DNA from: an uncultured Spirochaetaceae bacterium
Lineage (GTDB): Bacteria > Spirochaetota > Spirochaetia > Sphaerochaetales > Sphaerochaetaceae
NCBI GenBank assembly: GCA_944389015.1
Contig: CALXKS010000069.1
Span: 1 to 64,000 of the forward strand
Length of the DNA stretch: 64,000 nucleotides
Reading direction: 5' to 3'
Every line of letters begins with the position of its first letter. Position 1 is the stretch's first letter. The notes under the pieces are model-generated. The model had not been told where the DNA came from. It was given only the letters and a program-made list of their open reading frames with translations, and did not search any database. The position numbers and the translations under genes were made by a program. Below, piece after piece: positions 17,977-27,059 of the stretch.

Positions 17977-19087
17977 TATCCATAAAGACAAGATCCTCTG
18001 GCCTGAAGATCACGTCCTTCCTCCCTTCTCCGAGTATTGCAGCGATCTCAGAGCTCTTATGGCCCTGGATCAGTTCCAGTTCGGTACTGTCGAAATATGG
18101 CGCTGCCTTGGCGAATACTCTTCCTTCCTTATCCATTATAGCGGCAACCTCCCCTTGGGAGAATACGCCCTTTACAGCTATGATCCCAGATGGAAGGAGG
18201 CTCTTATGGCTATACAGAGCCTTCACAGCACCATCATCAACAACGATGGATCCTTCGTATGTGGTATTGAGAAGCCACCTTTCACGCTGCGTGAGCCGTT
18301 TATCAGGATGGATGAATGTCCCCAGAGTCTCTCCTGAGACTATCCGCGGAAGGATATCATCGATATAGCCCGAGGCTATAACCGTTGCGCATCCGCCCTT
18401 CTGCGCGATCTGGGCAGCAAGCAGCTTGGTCTTCATACCGCCTGTGGCGAACTTCGACCCTGCTCCCTTAGCGAATGACATTATCTCAGGGGTTATCTCC
18501 TCGATCTCCGGAATGAGGACAGCGTTCTTGTCGGTCTTTGGATTTCCTGTGTATATTCCGTCGATATCCGTGAGAAGGACAAGAAGATCCGCATCTATCT
18601 TCGAAGCAACGAGAGCACTCATTCTGTCGTTATCGCCGAACTGGTTTCCGATCTCCGCAGTGGATACGACATCATTCTCATTGAATATAGGGACAACCCC
18701 CATGGCAAGGAGCATTGAGACAGATTGCCTGAGATTGTTGTAGCTGGTCCTGTTGTTAAGTATGGTGCGTGTTATGAGAACCTGCGCGCACAGAAGCCCA
18801 TGGCTTTTGAAAGCCTCCCTGTATGCACTCATGAGAACAGGCTGGCCGATAGCTGCACATGCCTGCCTCATCCCGATGTATACGACAGGATTGTTATGGC
18901 CAAGGGCTTTCGCTCCCAGTCCTACAGCGCCCGATGAAACAAGAAGCACCTGATACCCTTTCTCCTGAAGCGCCGCGATCTGGCTTGCTATGCTCCTGAC
19001 CCTTTCCATATCAATCCCATCAGGTGAAGAAAGGATATTGGTTCCTGCCTTTATGACAATTCTCTTGAGACCGGAAAGATCACGCAT
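17969..19087 (-). CDS. proB: Glutamate 5-kinase
   Basis: Catalyses the first step of proline synthesis, glutamate to glutamyl 5-phosphate. The 372 residues comprise an amino-acid kinase domain (IVIKAGTNIL at the start, VSSGAVGLG near residue 53, NENDVV and FGDNDRMSALVA in the middle) and a C-terminal PUA domain from about residue 280, the usual two-domain form. It starts one base into the proA stop (TGATG), so it is translationally coupled to proA. Confidence 0.97.
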   Translation of the reverse strand: MRDLSGLKRIVIKAGTNILSSPDGIDMERVRSIASQIAALQEKGYQVLLVSSGAVGLGAKALGHNNPVVYIGMRQACAAIGQPVLMSAYREAFKSHGLLCAQVLITRTILNNRTSYNNLRQSVSMLLAMGVVPIFNENDVVSTAEIGNQFGDNDRMSALVASKIDADLLVLLTDIDGIYTGNPKTDKNAVLIPEIEEITPEIMSFAKGAGSKFATGGMKTKLLAAQIAQKGGCATVIASGYIDDILPRIVSGETLGTFIHPDKRLTQRERWLLNTTYEGSIVVDDGAVKALYSHKSLLPSGIIAVKGVFSQGEVAAIMDKEGRVFAKAAPYFDSTELELIQGHKSSEIAAILGEGRKDVIFRPEDLVFMDNE

Positions 19088-20367
19088 CAGATAAGCTCCT
19101 TATGATGGAAGGATTTCCCATTCCTGCCGGAATATTCAGCAACTGTCTCGCCATGGCCTGAGAGAAGCCACTTAGAGGTCATGAGTCCTGAAAGCCCCAC
19201 GGGGCCTCTAGCATGTATCTTTCCTGTAGATATTCCGACTTCGGCACCAAGCCCGAATCTGAAACCATCAGCAAAACGGGTTGAGCAGTTGCAGAAGACA
19301 TCCGCGCTGTCCACGTCCTGGAAGAATCTGCGCTTTGCATCTTCGCTTTCCGTGACTATGGCATCGGTATGATGGGATGAATGCTCTGCAATGTGCTCAA
19401 TGGCCTCATCAATCGATGAGACAACCTTCACTGCGCACTCAAGAGCAAGGAACTCCGTATCGAAATCCTCAGGAACAGCAGGGACAGCACCATCCATATA
19501 TGCAATCGCCTTTCCATCAGCATGGACCTTGACGCCAAGCCTTGCGAACTCCGCATTGAGCTTCGGAAGGAACACGGGAGCGGCTCCCTCATGGACAAGG
19601 AAGGTCTCCGCAGCATTGCATGCTGCAGGATACTGCGTCTTGCTGTCGACAGCGATGCTGAGAGCTTTATCACAATCAGCGGATGAGTCGATATACACAG
19701 AGCAGATACCATCGGCATGTCCGATGACAGGTATCCTTGTATGATCCATGACATACCTTACAAAAGCATTCGAGCCGCGTGGAATCACAAGATCTATGTA
19801 TCTGTCCATCCCAAGAAGGATGGAGACATCCTCATGGCTCTCCACGCCTAGTATCCAGTCATTGCCGGCAGCCTCCGAGATGATATCAACAAGGACGCGG
19901 TTAGTATTCCTTGCCTCACTGCCTCCCTTTAGCACAACAGCATTCCCGGAACGCAGGGCCAGACCTGCTATCTGGACAAGAGCATCGGGCCTGGCTTCGA
20001 ATATCATGGCAATCACGCCTATAGGGAACGAGACCCGCTCCAGGATGAATCCGGGGTCAAGCTCTCTCTTCTCCAGTACTCTGCCTATTGGATCTGGAAG
20101 AGAGCAGAGCTCCTTCAACCCCTGGATGGAAGAGTCTATCTTCTCTTCAGTGAATGCAAGGCGCTTCATGAGAGACGGCTGAAGCCCTTTATCTTCCGCA
20201 GCCTTCAGATCGGCATCATTGGCCTCCCTTATCCTTTCCCTGCTGAAATCAAGAGCACCTGCGATGCTCATCAGAAGGTTCTTCCTCTCCTCATCGCCTG
20301 ATGAGGAAATCCTGCGGGCTCCCTTCCTGAGAGCCATGATCATTTCCTGTAGCGTTCTTTCTGCCAT
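19087..20367 (-). CDS. proA: Glutamate-5-semialdehyde dehydrogenase
   Basis: Reduces glutamyl 5-phosphate to the semialdehyde, the second step of proline synthesis. At 426 residues it is of typical ProA length. The catalytic Cys lies in QYPAACNAAETFLVHEG, and the FEARPDALVQIAGLALRSGN block is a strong ProA signature. It begins 19 bases after the yqeB stop without a visible Shine-Dalgarno and overlaps proB by one base, so proline synthesis is run together with the selenium-linked yqeBC genes. Confidence 0.97.
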   Translation of the reverse strand: MAERTLQEMIMALRKGARRISSSGDEERKNLLMSIAGALDFSRERIREANDADLKAAEDKGLQPSLMKRLAFTEEKIDSSIQGLKELCSLPDPIGRVLEKRELDPGFILERVSFPIGVIAMIFEARPDALVQIAGLALRSGNAVVLKGGSEARNTNRVLVDIISEAAGNDWILGVESHEDVSILLGMDRYIDLVIPRGSNAFVRYVMDHTRIPVIGHADGICSVYIDSSADCDKALSIAVDSKTQYPAACNAAETFLVHEGAAPVFLPKLNAEFARLGVKVHADGKAIAYMDGAVPAVPEDFDTEFLALECAVKVVSSIDEAIEHIAEHSSHHTDAIVTESEDAKRRFFQDVDSADVFCNCSTRFADGFRFGLGAEVGISTGKIHARGPVGLSGLMTSKWLLSGHGETVAEYSGRNGKSFHHKELI

Positions 20368-20386
20368 ACAGAAAGCTTACAACAAT

Positions 20387-21196
20387 TCACCGATTCAGGA
20401 AATGGTCCACAGCTTCAAGGACCCCGCCCCCTATCGCTCTTGCCTTATCGGAGACCGTGAGATGATCTGCATCCTTTCCTCTTGGGTCGATATCTGCGAT
20501 CTTGAAGCCTGAAGGGACCTCAAGACCAGAGCGCAGAAGACCGCGGAGCATTCCGTCAATCGTTGCATGCACAGGCACGGAAGAGACCTCTGCTATCACA
20601 TCCCCTTTGCTTACTATATCCCCAATCTCCCTGAGTCCCCGGAACTGACCGGGACATGGGGAATGGATCACCCGCTCAGCAGCATATCCTGCTATCATCC
20701 CCGGAATGCCTGTATTGGCGATAGCACTGCCGGAATAGATCACACGGCCAAGGTAGTGTCCCCGCTTCGTCTCCACAACAGCATCCACGTCCACCCCGGC
20801 CTCGAAACCGGGGCCGAGAGCAATGGTGAAAGGCGCCATGGAACGGCTGGTCCCCAGATTCCTTTTTGCGATTATCGCATCAACAAGCACCGCAGGTCTG
20901 AAGGAGGAAAGCACAGCTAGCTCCGGATCAACGACAACCGGCACATTGCCCCTGTCGATGACATAGGAAGCTGTCTCAATAGAAGCTCTCTCCGCCACTG
21001 TATCCTCAACAGCCACAGAGCCTTCATAGACAGCCTCTGCGAAGGCAACGGTCCTCCTTATGACTGTCGGTCTTTCAATCTCAAGGGCAATTACCTTGTA
21101 TCCTGCATTATGGAGGCGGATGATCGTCCCGGTCGCAAGATCACCGGCCCCCCGGACTATGATAAGCTTACGATCCGGATCAGCATAGCTTCCCAA
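20387..21196 (-). CDS. yqeB: YqeB-type protein of the selenium-dependent molybdenum hydroxylase system
   Basis: A 269-residue protein of the EF2563/YqeB family, found in organisms with selenium-dependent molybdenum hydroxylases such as xanthine dehydrogenase. The N-terminus IIVRGAGDLATGTIIRLHNAG is a Rossmann-like dinucleotide-binding start typical of the family. Its biochemical role is not settled; cofactor maturation is inferred from its genomic company. Its start overlaps the end of yqeC by 17 bases. The hydroxylase itself is outside the window. Confidence 0.9.
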   Translation of the reverse strand: MGSYADPDRKLIIVRGAGDLATGTIIRLHNAGYKVIALEIERPTVIRRTVAFAEAVYEGSVAVEDTVAERASIETASYVIDRGNVPVVVDPELAVLSSFRPAVLVDAIIAKRNLGTSRSMAPFTIALGPGFEAGVDVDAVVETKRGHYLGRVIYSGSAIANTGIPGMIAGYAAERVIHSPCPGQFRGLREIGDIVSKGDVIAEVSSVPVHATIDGMLRGLLRSGLEVPSGFKIADIDPRGKDADHLTVSDKARAIGGGVLEAVDHFLNR

Positions 21197-21884
21197 TTAT
21201 CCTGTCCTCCTTTATGGAAACGGCGTATGACGGCAGAGGATACTCAAGAGTCCTCAGCATTTCCATCTTCTCATCAGCTAAGTCCTCCGCCCCGTTTATG
21301 AGGGTAACTCCCTTTCCTGCCATTCCCTTGGTCAATCCCTCTTCTGAATGGAGATACCAGTCAAGATATCCCCTGTCCACGATTTCATCACGTCCATCAC
21401 CGAATACAGCAGAGTATATCCTTTCCCCGATGCCCCATGCCCCCATGATGGCAACGGTAGCAGTCGTAAGGGGATGGATCACAGGATCCCGTTCTGTATG
21501 GATCTTCAGCGGCAGGCCTCTTGACCCATCTGATTCGGAGATTATCACATCATAATAGCCATAAAGAGCGGAAAGCACTTCTTCCCTGGGGGAAAGCCAT
21601 TTCTTCATATCCATCGTGCTCTTCTCCGCATAAAAGACCAGAACCGGTTTCTCAGGCTGGAATCCAAGAACGCTCTCATCGCTGAAAATGAGATCCTGCC
21701 CATACTTATGGAGCCGGGGAGACATCACTTTAGCAGTTGTGGTGATCAGCACCCGCATCCCCTTATCCCTGAGATAAGAGCCGAATGCGCTCATGAAGGA
21801 GGTCTTGCCGCCCCCGCCTGTTATAGAAATAAAACCATGATTGCCGGAGACAAGAACAGCCTCCATCTCATCCATAAGTCCCAT
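21180..21884 (-). CDS. yqeC: YqeC-type selenium-dependent hydroxylase accessory protein
   Basis: A 234-residue P-loop protein. Residues ITGGGGKTS near position 22 are the family's nucleotide-binding loop, and TTTAKV follows as a second conserved segment. YqeC is a marker of selenium-dependent molybdenum hydroxylases. First gene of a five-gene operon (yqeC, yqeB, proA, proB, glycosyltransferase). The ATG is preceded by a perfect TATAAT six bases upstream and no Shine-Dalgarno, indicating a leaderless mRNA. Confidence 0.9.
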   Translation of the reverse strand: MGLMDEMEAVLVSGNHGFISITGGGGKTSFMSAFGSYLRDKGMRVLITTTAKVMSPRLHKYGQDLIFSDESVLGFQPEKPVLVFYAEKSTMDMKKWLSPREEVLSALYGYYDVIISESDGSRGLPLKIHTERDPVIHPLTTATVAIMGAWGIGERIYSAVFGDGRDEIVDRGYLDWYLHSEEGLTKGMAGKGVTLINGAEDLADEKMEMLRTLEYPLPSYAVSIKEDRIIGKLC

Positions 21885-21890
21885 GCATTG

Positions 21891-21896
21891 ATTATA
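21891..21896 (-). promoter_or_regulatory. -10 box of the yqeC operon (leaderless)
   Basis: Minus strand TATAAT, then 6 bases, then the yqeC ATG. The -35 is weak. Confidence 0.6.
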
Positions 21897-21902
21897 TTCA
21901 TC

Positions 21903-21931
21903 TTGCCCTCATCGATAAAGGTGGCTAAACT
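21903..21931 (+). promoter_or_regulatory. Promoter of the CDF transporter gene (leaderless)
   Basis: -35 TTGCCC (21903-21908), 17-base spacer, -10 TAAACT (21926-21931), then 8 bases to the ATG. Confidence 0.55.
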
Positions 21932-21939
21932 CACGGTTA

Positions 21940-23052
21940 ATGACTGGTGATGATAGAAACAGGATATTGAAACGGACTGCATTGACAGGGATCATCTCCA
22001 ATGCATTCATTGCTGCATGCAAGCTTGTTATCGGACTTGCCTCTGGCTCTGTAGCCATCATCTCCGATGCAGCGAACAATGCCTCGGACATGCTCTCGTC
22101 AGTTGTCACGATTATCGGCTTCGATGTGGCTAAGAGAAGGCCTACCCATTCCCATCCGCTTGGATTCGGGAGAATCGAGTATATTTCCGCCCTGTTCGTA
22201 GCATTCCTGGTTCTATTCACCGGAGCTGCATTCTTCCGCTCATCGGTAGAAGCGATAAAGAACCCCGTTCCTGTGACTGTATCGCTTCCGATGATGTTCA
22301 TACTTCTTCTGACAATCGGCATCAAGATGATGTTGTGGAGGCTGAGCGTAAGGAACGGGAAGAGAATCAACAGCGAGGCACTCTCAGCATCGGGCTCCGA
22401 TGCGCTTTCCGATGCACTTGCGACGACTGTCACGATAATCGCATCAATCATAGGCCATTTCTCATCAATCCCGATCGATGGATATGCGGGGATCATCGTC
22501 AGCATATTCATACTGTACTCTGGCGTGAAGAGCATCATTGAGACAGTTTCCGCAATCGTTGGTGAAAGACCAGAGAAGAAGACTGTTGAAGAGCTGAGAT
22601 CGATAATAAACCGCCATCCACCTCTCTCAGGAGGATACGATGTCCAGATCCATAACTACGGACCATCACGGGCAATAGGCACATGCAACGTCGAGGTTCC
22701 ATCCGATTCGATGGCAGAAGCGATCTTCGATGCAATGACAGATGCCCAGGAAGAGATAATGGCAAAGATGGGCATATACATGACATTCGGAATGTATGCG
22801 GTCAACTCAAAGAATCCCGTCGTGCAGCTCATGAAGAAGGAAGTGCTCAAGGTTCTTAAGGAGGCATCCCCTGCTGTCATCGGCATCCATGCATTCCACG
22901 TGCATCTTGAGGACTCAAGGGTCCACTTCGATGTCGTTGTTGATTTCACCATCCGCGATTATGCGGAATTCAGGAGAACTGAGGAGAAAGCCCTTGAAGC
23001 TGCATTCCCTACATACAGCTTCCAGTTCAACATAGATCCCGATTATGCCTGA
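21940..23052 (+). CDS. Cation diffusion facilitator family transporter
   Basis: A 370-residue inner-membrane exporter of divalent metals (Zn, Fe, Mn or Co). Six membrane helices are suggested. The metal-site motifs of the CDF family are present in helix 2 (ISDAANNASDMLSS) and helix 5 (ASGSDALSDALATT), and the HPLGFGRIEY loop follows helix 2. A cytoplasmic domain of about 90 residues follows, longer than in the minimal CDF family. Divergent from yqeC; no Shine-Dalgarno, with a promoter placed for a leaderless start. Confidence 0.93.
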   Translation: MTGDDRNRILKRTALTGIISNAFIAACKLVIGLASGSVAIISDAANNASDMLSSVVTIIGFDVAKRRPTHSHPLGFGRIEYISALFVAFLVLFTGAAFFRSSVEAIKNPVPVTVSLPMMFILLLTIGIKMMLWRLSVRNGKRINSEALSASGSDALSDALATTVTIIASIIGHFSSIPIDGYAGIIVSIFILYSGVKSIIETVSAIVGERPEKKTVEELRSIINRHPPLSGGYDVQIHNYGPSRAIGTCNVEVPSDSMAEAIFDAMTDAQEEIMAKMGIYMTFGMYAVNSKNPVVQLMKKEVLKVLKEASPAVIGIHAFHVHLEDSRVHFDVVVDFTIRDYAEFRRTEEKALEAAFPTYSFQFNIDPDYA

Positions 23053-23077
23053 TATATTCATTGTGATTCTCTTCTCC

Positions 23078-23104
23078 CGGAAACCGGCAACCGACTCCGT
23101 TTTT
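23078..23104 (+). terminator. Possible terminator of the CDF gene
   Basis: A broken stem (CGGA/TCCG outside, CGG/CCG inside with a 3-base loop) followed by TTTTT. Confidence 0.45.
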
Positions 23105-23106
23105 CA

Positions 23107-23135
23107 TTTACAGATAATTCCCACACTGATATAAT
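23107..23135 (+). promoter_or_regulatory. Strong promoter of the beta-helix lipoprotein gene
   Basis: -35 TTTACA (23107-23112), 17-base spacer, consensus -10 TATAAT (23130-23135) with an extended TGa. GGAGG follows at 23144-23148 and an ATG at 23158. Confidence 0.75.
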
Positions 23136-23176
23136 CGTGTGTTGGAGGTTCAACTAAATGTTTAGTACCCAAAAAG

Positions 23177-24460
23177 TTGCTCTACTTTCTGTCACTGTTA
23201 GCAGTCCTTCTGCTCGCTTCCTGCAGGAACTATATCCTCGCGCCAATAGGCGATACAGGGAATTCTGAAGCATCAGAATACTTTGTTGATGATAATGGGA
23301 AAATCTGGGAAATCACCTACGATAGTTCAGGGGAATTAAGGCAGACCAATACGGGCTGGTATCTGGCAACACCGGATACAGCACAGGAAATGCTGGACAA
23401 AGTCCAGAGCGGAGAGAATATCTACTTCTCAGCCGGCACATATCCGGACACATATTATCTCAGAGCCACAAGAACCACGGCCACAGCATATGACCAGGGA
23501 AAAGATGATGCATATAACAATAAGATTGAAGAGTCGGCTCTGGTGGAAATCGATGAACTCAGAATCAATGGAAGATACCATTATGTGAGGGAGATGTCTG
23601 ATATAGAGTTCCGCGCTGATGAGAATGCCGTATTCACGGGAATGTTCAAGATCGAGAATGAATATGGTCCCTCTTCATACGACCCAGTAAGGCAGATCAT
23701 CATTGATAACAGCAATTTCGCAAATAGCTACACAGTGGGATACGGCAACCATGTCCGCATCGATGGTCTTGTCTTCGATGGATTTGATTTCAGAAGAGAT
23801 TCAAGGGATGCATCCTTCAAGGCTCTGTACGTATATCGTGATCTTGAAATGGAGGATATGATCACAGACCTTGAATTCAGGAACTGCAGCTTCTCCGGAA
23901 CCGATACAGCTCAGAATACAGCTGATCTGACTGATGACCAGAAAAATGAAGGCGGATATGACGGGCAGCGTGCGATCTTCCTCCATGCGAATACGGAAGG
24001 TGCCTTCAATGACATCAGGATTGTGAACTGCTCATTCTCTACCCTTTTCCAGGGAATATATGGCTACCAGATCAACGGATTCACTGCTGATGGGTGCTCA
24101 TTCGAGAATATCGGGCACAACTCCATTGCACTTCAGAATTACAATTATGGAGAACCCCAGTACACAAAAGGAAAGATCTCGATAACTGATAATTCTTTCT
24201 CAAACAGCGACACGCCAATCGGCAGAGGGGGATTCAAAGATGCTGATATCCTCATCTCAGGCAATGATTTTGCAGACATCAAGGGTGAAGCAATCGTCAA
24301 GTTCGGCGCAGGAGGTACCAACCAGAAGCTTTACGATGTGACTGTCGACTTCACAAAAAACAGATATGGAAGCAAAGCTCTGCCAGAAAGTGATATATCC
24401 ACCGGTACGGAAAAGAACAGCATTGTGATAACCAATACCGGTGAAGTGACTGTCTCCTGA
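23177..24460 (+). CDS. Right-handed beta-helix lipoprotein, frameshifted near its start
   Basis: A surface or periplasmic lipoprotein of about 430 residues. After a lipobox (LLLASC) the protein has recurring short strands such as IRIVNCSFSTLFQGIYGYQ and ITDNSFSNSD, the Asn/Ser ladder pattern of pectate-lyase-like beta-helices (approximately residues 60-410). The ligand is unknown. The start is odd. The only ATG with a Shine-Dalgarno (23158, after GGAGG) is one base out of frame with the signal peptide. Removing one C of the CCC at 23168-23170 would join them as MFSTKKLLYFLSLL. Otherwise translation would need the TTG at 23177, which has no Shine-Dalgarno. Lower GC than its neighbours. Confidence 0.75.
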   Translation: MLYFLSLLAVLLLASCRNYILAPIGDTGNSEASEYFVDDNGKIWEITYDSSGELRQTNTGWYLATPDTAQEMLDKVQSGENIYFSAGTYPDTYYLRATRTTATAYDQGKDDAYNNKIEESALVEIDELRINGRYHYVREMSDIEFRADENAVFTGMFKIENEYGPSSYDPVRQIIIDNSNFANSYTVGYGNHVRIDGLVFDGFDFRRDSRDASFKALYVYRDLEMEDMITDLEFRNCSFSGTDTAQNTADLTDDQKNEGGYDGQRAIFLHANTEGAFNDIRIVNCSFSTLFQGIYGYQINGFTADGCSFENIGHNSIALQNYNYGEPQYTKGKISITDNSFSNSDTPIGRGGFKDADILISGNDFADIKGEAIVKFGAGGTNQKLYDVTVDFTKNRYGSKALPESDISTGTEKNSIVITNTGEVTVS

Positions 24461-24484
24461 AAACAGCAGGCCATCAAACACCAG

Positions 24485-24510
24485 TGCTCCTCAGAAATGG
24501 GGAGCATTTT
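24485..24510 (+). terminator. Terminator of the beta-helix lipoprotein gene
   Basis: Stem TGCTCC/GGAGCA with a 10-base loop, followed by TTTTC, 25 bases past the stop. Confidence 0.75.
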
Positions 24511-24607
24511 CATAAAATCATCTCAGCATCAAGGATTGCAGCTTTCCATCCATTCGGCACAAACAACATCCATAAGAGCCTTTGCTTATCCATTATATTT
24601 TTGATAA

Positions 24608-24613
24608 TATAAT
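24608..24613 (+). promoter_or_regulatory. -10 box of the Fec-type ABC operon (leaderless)
   Basis: Perfect TATAAT, then 6 bases, then the permease ATG at 24620. No Shine-Dalgarno. Confidence 0.6.
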
Positions 24614-24619
24614 GACCAT

Positions 24620-25633
24620 ATGAAGAGCATCCTGTCGAAAAGAGGAAAGATCATTGCAGCATTCATCGTTCTATATCTTGCTGTATTCATCCTTTCATTC
24701 TCCATCGGACGTTTTCCTGTAGGACCGGCGGAGCTTATCAGGATACTGCTATCAAGGATGCTGCCCATAGAGAAGACATGGACGGATCAGGCGGAGTCGG
24801 TGGTATTCATAATACGGCTTCCAAGGATTCTCGTCGCATCGCTTGTTGGAATGGCTCTTGCTGTCTCAGGGCACATATTCCAGATAATCTTCCGCAATCC
24901 GATGGTCTCGCCAGACGTCCTTGGGTGCTCGGCCGGAGCCGGTTTCGGCGCATCGCTTGCGCTTCTTTACGGACTGAGTGGAATGGGGGTATCGCTATCA
25001 GCATTCGCAATGGGGCTGCTCGCAGTGCTTCTTGTCTGGAAGATCGGGTCCGCAATGCGTGGAAACCATATTCTCGGTCTTATTCTCAGCGGTATAATGA
25101 TCAGCTCGATATTCCAGTCCGGGACAAGCTTTGTAAAGCTGGTCGCAGATCCTGACAACGAACTTCCTGCCATAACATACTTCCTGATGGGATCCCTTGC
25201 AGGGACAGGAAGAGACGAACTCAGGCTGATCATAGTCCCGATGATGGCAGCAGTCATCCCTGTTCTCCTTCTTTCATGGAGGCTGAACATACTCTCGCTG
25301 CCTGAGGAGGAAGCTCTATCCCTGGGGATACCAGTACGCATGATAAGAGCGATTGCCATAGCATCAGCATCCCTCATGACGGCACTCACCGTCGCTGTGG
25401 CAGGGATGATAGGCTGGGTAGGGCTTGTCATCCCCCATATCACAAGGATGACGACAGGGACCGATTCAAGGACATCTGTGCCTGCATCAATGCTTCTAGG
25501 AGCAGCCTTCCTCACAGCAGTCGATACAGCATCAAGGAGCATTACCACATCGGAAATACCGATAGGCATACTCACATCATTCATCGGTGCGCCTTTCTTC
25601 CTCTACCTCATCCTCAAGGAGGGAAGACAATGA
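24620..25633 (+). CDS. FecCD-family ABC transporter permease
   Basis: A 337-residue inner-membrane permease for iron-siderophore, haem or cobalamin-type metal chelates. About 10 helices. Family signatures are FRNPMVSPDVLGCSAGAGFGASLAL (split by the first third of the protein) and MIGWVGLVIPHITR. First gene of a four-gene operon: it overlaps the ATPase by 4 bases, then come a methyltransferase and the binding protein. Likely leaderless. The ligand cannot be set from sequence. Confidence 0.95.
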   Translation: MKSILSKRGKIIAAFIVLYLAVFILSFSIGRFPVGPAELIRILLSRMLPIEKTWTDQAESVVFIIRLPRILVASLVGMALAVSGHIFQIIFRNPMVSPDVLGCSAGAGFGASLALLYGLSGMGVSLSAFAMGLLAVLLVWKIGSAMRGNHILGLILSGIMISSIFQSGTSFVKLVADPDNELPAITYFLMGSLAGTGRDELRLIIVPMMAAVIPVLLLSWRLNILSLPEEEALSLGIPVRMIRAIAIASASLMTALTVAVAGMIGWVGLVIPHITRMTTGTDSRTSVPASMLLGAAFLTAVDTASRSITTSEIPIGILTSFIGAPFFLYLILKEGRQ

Positions 25634-26403
25634 TACTGACAGTTGACGATATCTCCTTCGGATACGGGAGCCGGAAAATACTTGATGGGGTATTCTTCAC
25701 GCTGGAGAGCGGATGCATCACATCGCTCATAGGCAGGAATGGCGCGGGAAAGACAACCCTCATAAAGCTTATGATGGGCTTTCTGATGCCGGATGCAGGA
25801 AAGGTGCTGATCAATGGGATCAACAGCCATGACATGAAGGCAGAGGGAAGAGCAAAGGCCATTGCATATATCCCGCAATACACATCAATGGTCTACAAAT
25901 ACTCCGTTCTGGACTCTGTTCTGATGGGAAGAGCTCCACATATAATGCTATTCAGCCATCCGAAGGAGAATGATATGGAAAAGGCTCTCGAAGCACTGGG
26001 AATGCTTGGCATAGAGCATCTTGCCAAGCGTCCCTGCGATGAGCTTTCAGGAGGCGAAAGGCAGCTCATGATGATAGCAAGGGCTCTTGCCCAGGATGCC
26101 GAGATACTGATCCTCGATGAACCTACCGCTTCGCTCGACTACCCCAATCAGCTCCTCGTGATGGAAACGATCTCCTTGCTGAAGACAAAAGGCTACTCGA
26201 TACTATTCTCCACCCACAGTCCTGAGCAGGCACTGATGGTATCGGACAGGATAATACTCCTTAAGATGGATGGGAAAGCTGTCTCAAGGGCCCCTGAGGA
26301 GCTTATGGATGGAAAGGAGCTTTCAGAACTTTACGGAAGAAAGCTCTGCATTGCTGAAATAGAGACAGGAAAGGGACGGAGGCTTGTATGCGTGCCGGAG
26401 TAA
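25630..26403 (+). CDS. FecE/BtuD-type ABC transporter ATPase
   Basis: A 257-residue cytoplasmic ATPase energising the FecCD permease. Walker A is GRNGAGKTT (about residues 36-44), the ABC signature ELSGGERQLM is near 138, and Walker B ILILDEPTASLD is near 157. The preceding Q-loop and following H-loop (STHSPEQ) are present. Its start overlaps the permease stop by 4 bases. Confidence 0.96.
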   Translation: MILTVDDISFGYGSRKILDGVFFTLESGCITSLIGRNGAGKTTLIKLMMGFLMPDAGKVLINGINSHDMKAEGRAKAIAYIPQYTSMVYKYSVLDSVLMGRAPHIMLFSHPKENDMEKALEALGMLGIEHLAKRPCDELSGGERQLMMIARALAQDAEILILDEPTASLDYPNQLLVMETISLLKTKGYSILFSTHSPEQALMVSDRIILLKMDGKAVSRAPEELMDGKELSELYGRKLCIAEIETGKGRRLVCVPE

Positions 26404-27059
26404 GCTGGTGGGATGATGAGAGGATTCTCTGGTACGAGCGGGCTGCAGCTGAATGCTCTTTCCACAGAAGGCTATCAGAATATGTCCAGAGCCATCTGGA
26501 CAAGGGAAAGCCTATCCATGAAGCGGGATGCGGGCTTGGACATGTAGCTGAGATTCTTTTCCATGATGGATTCGATATCACAGCATCGGACAGGGATCCT
26601 GCAGCCATAGCCCAGGCCTCATGGCGCTCCTCCCTTGACATCTTCTCGCTCAGGGATGCCTGTGACCTGCCCTATTCCCCACAGCTCCTGCTGATCTTCT
26701 TCGGCCGCATAAGCGAGGGCGATAACCTCCATAGATTCCTTGAGAATACGGAAAGGATCATATGCATTCTCTCCGAGCACTCAGGACAGGGAGTAAATAC
26801 AGGGAGGAAGGGATCGGCAGAGACGGAACGATTCCTCCATGAAAATGGAATCAGATATTCAAAGGAATCATTTGAGATCCCCTTTCCCCAGCCTCTTCTT
26901 TCTCTATCAGAGGCAGAGAAGTTCATTGAGCAAAGCTATGGAAGAAAGTTTGTCGATACCCTCATTCCATTTGCGGAGAAGGCTGAAGGACGGTATCCAT
27001 TGATACTCAGGAATGATAAGAAATGCACCTTATTCGATATAAGAAAGGAGGAATCATGA
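26388..27059 (+). CDS. SAM-dependent methyltransferase-like protein in the metal ABC operon
   Basis: A 223-residue cytosolic protein with a class I methyltransferase start. EAGCGLGHVAEILFHDGFDITASDRDP (split across motifs I and II, residues about 44-70) gives the glycine-rich SAM loop and the acidic residue after strand 2. The rest is poorly conserved. GGAGG lies 5 bases before the ATG. It overlaps the ATPase by 16 bases and the binding protein by 4, so it is an integral operon member. It may modify a metallophore or a ligand imported by the system; this is inference from position only. Confidence 0.75.
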   Translation: MRAGVSWWDDERILWYERAAAECSFHRRLSEYVQSHLDKGKPIHEAGCGLGHVAEILFHDGFDITASDRDPAAIAQASWRSSLDIFSLRDACDLPYSPQLLLIFFGRISEGDNLHRFLENTERIICILSEHSGQGVNTGRKGSAETERFLHENGIRYSKESFEIPFPQPLLSLSEAEKFIEQSYGRKFVDTLIPFAEKAEGRYPLILRNDKKCTLFDIRKEES

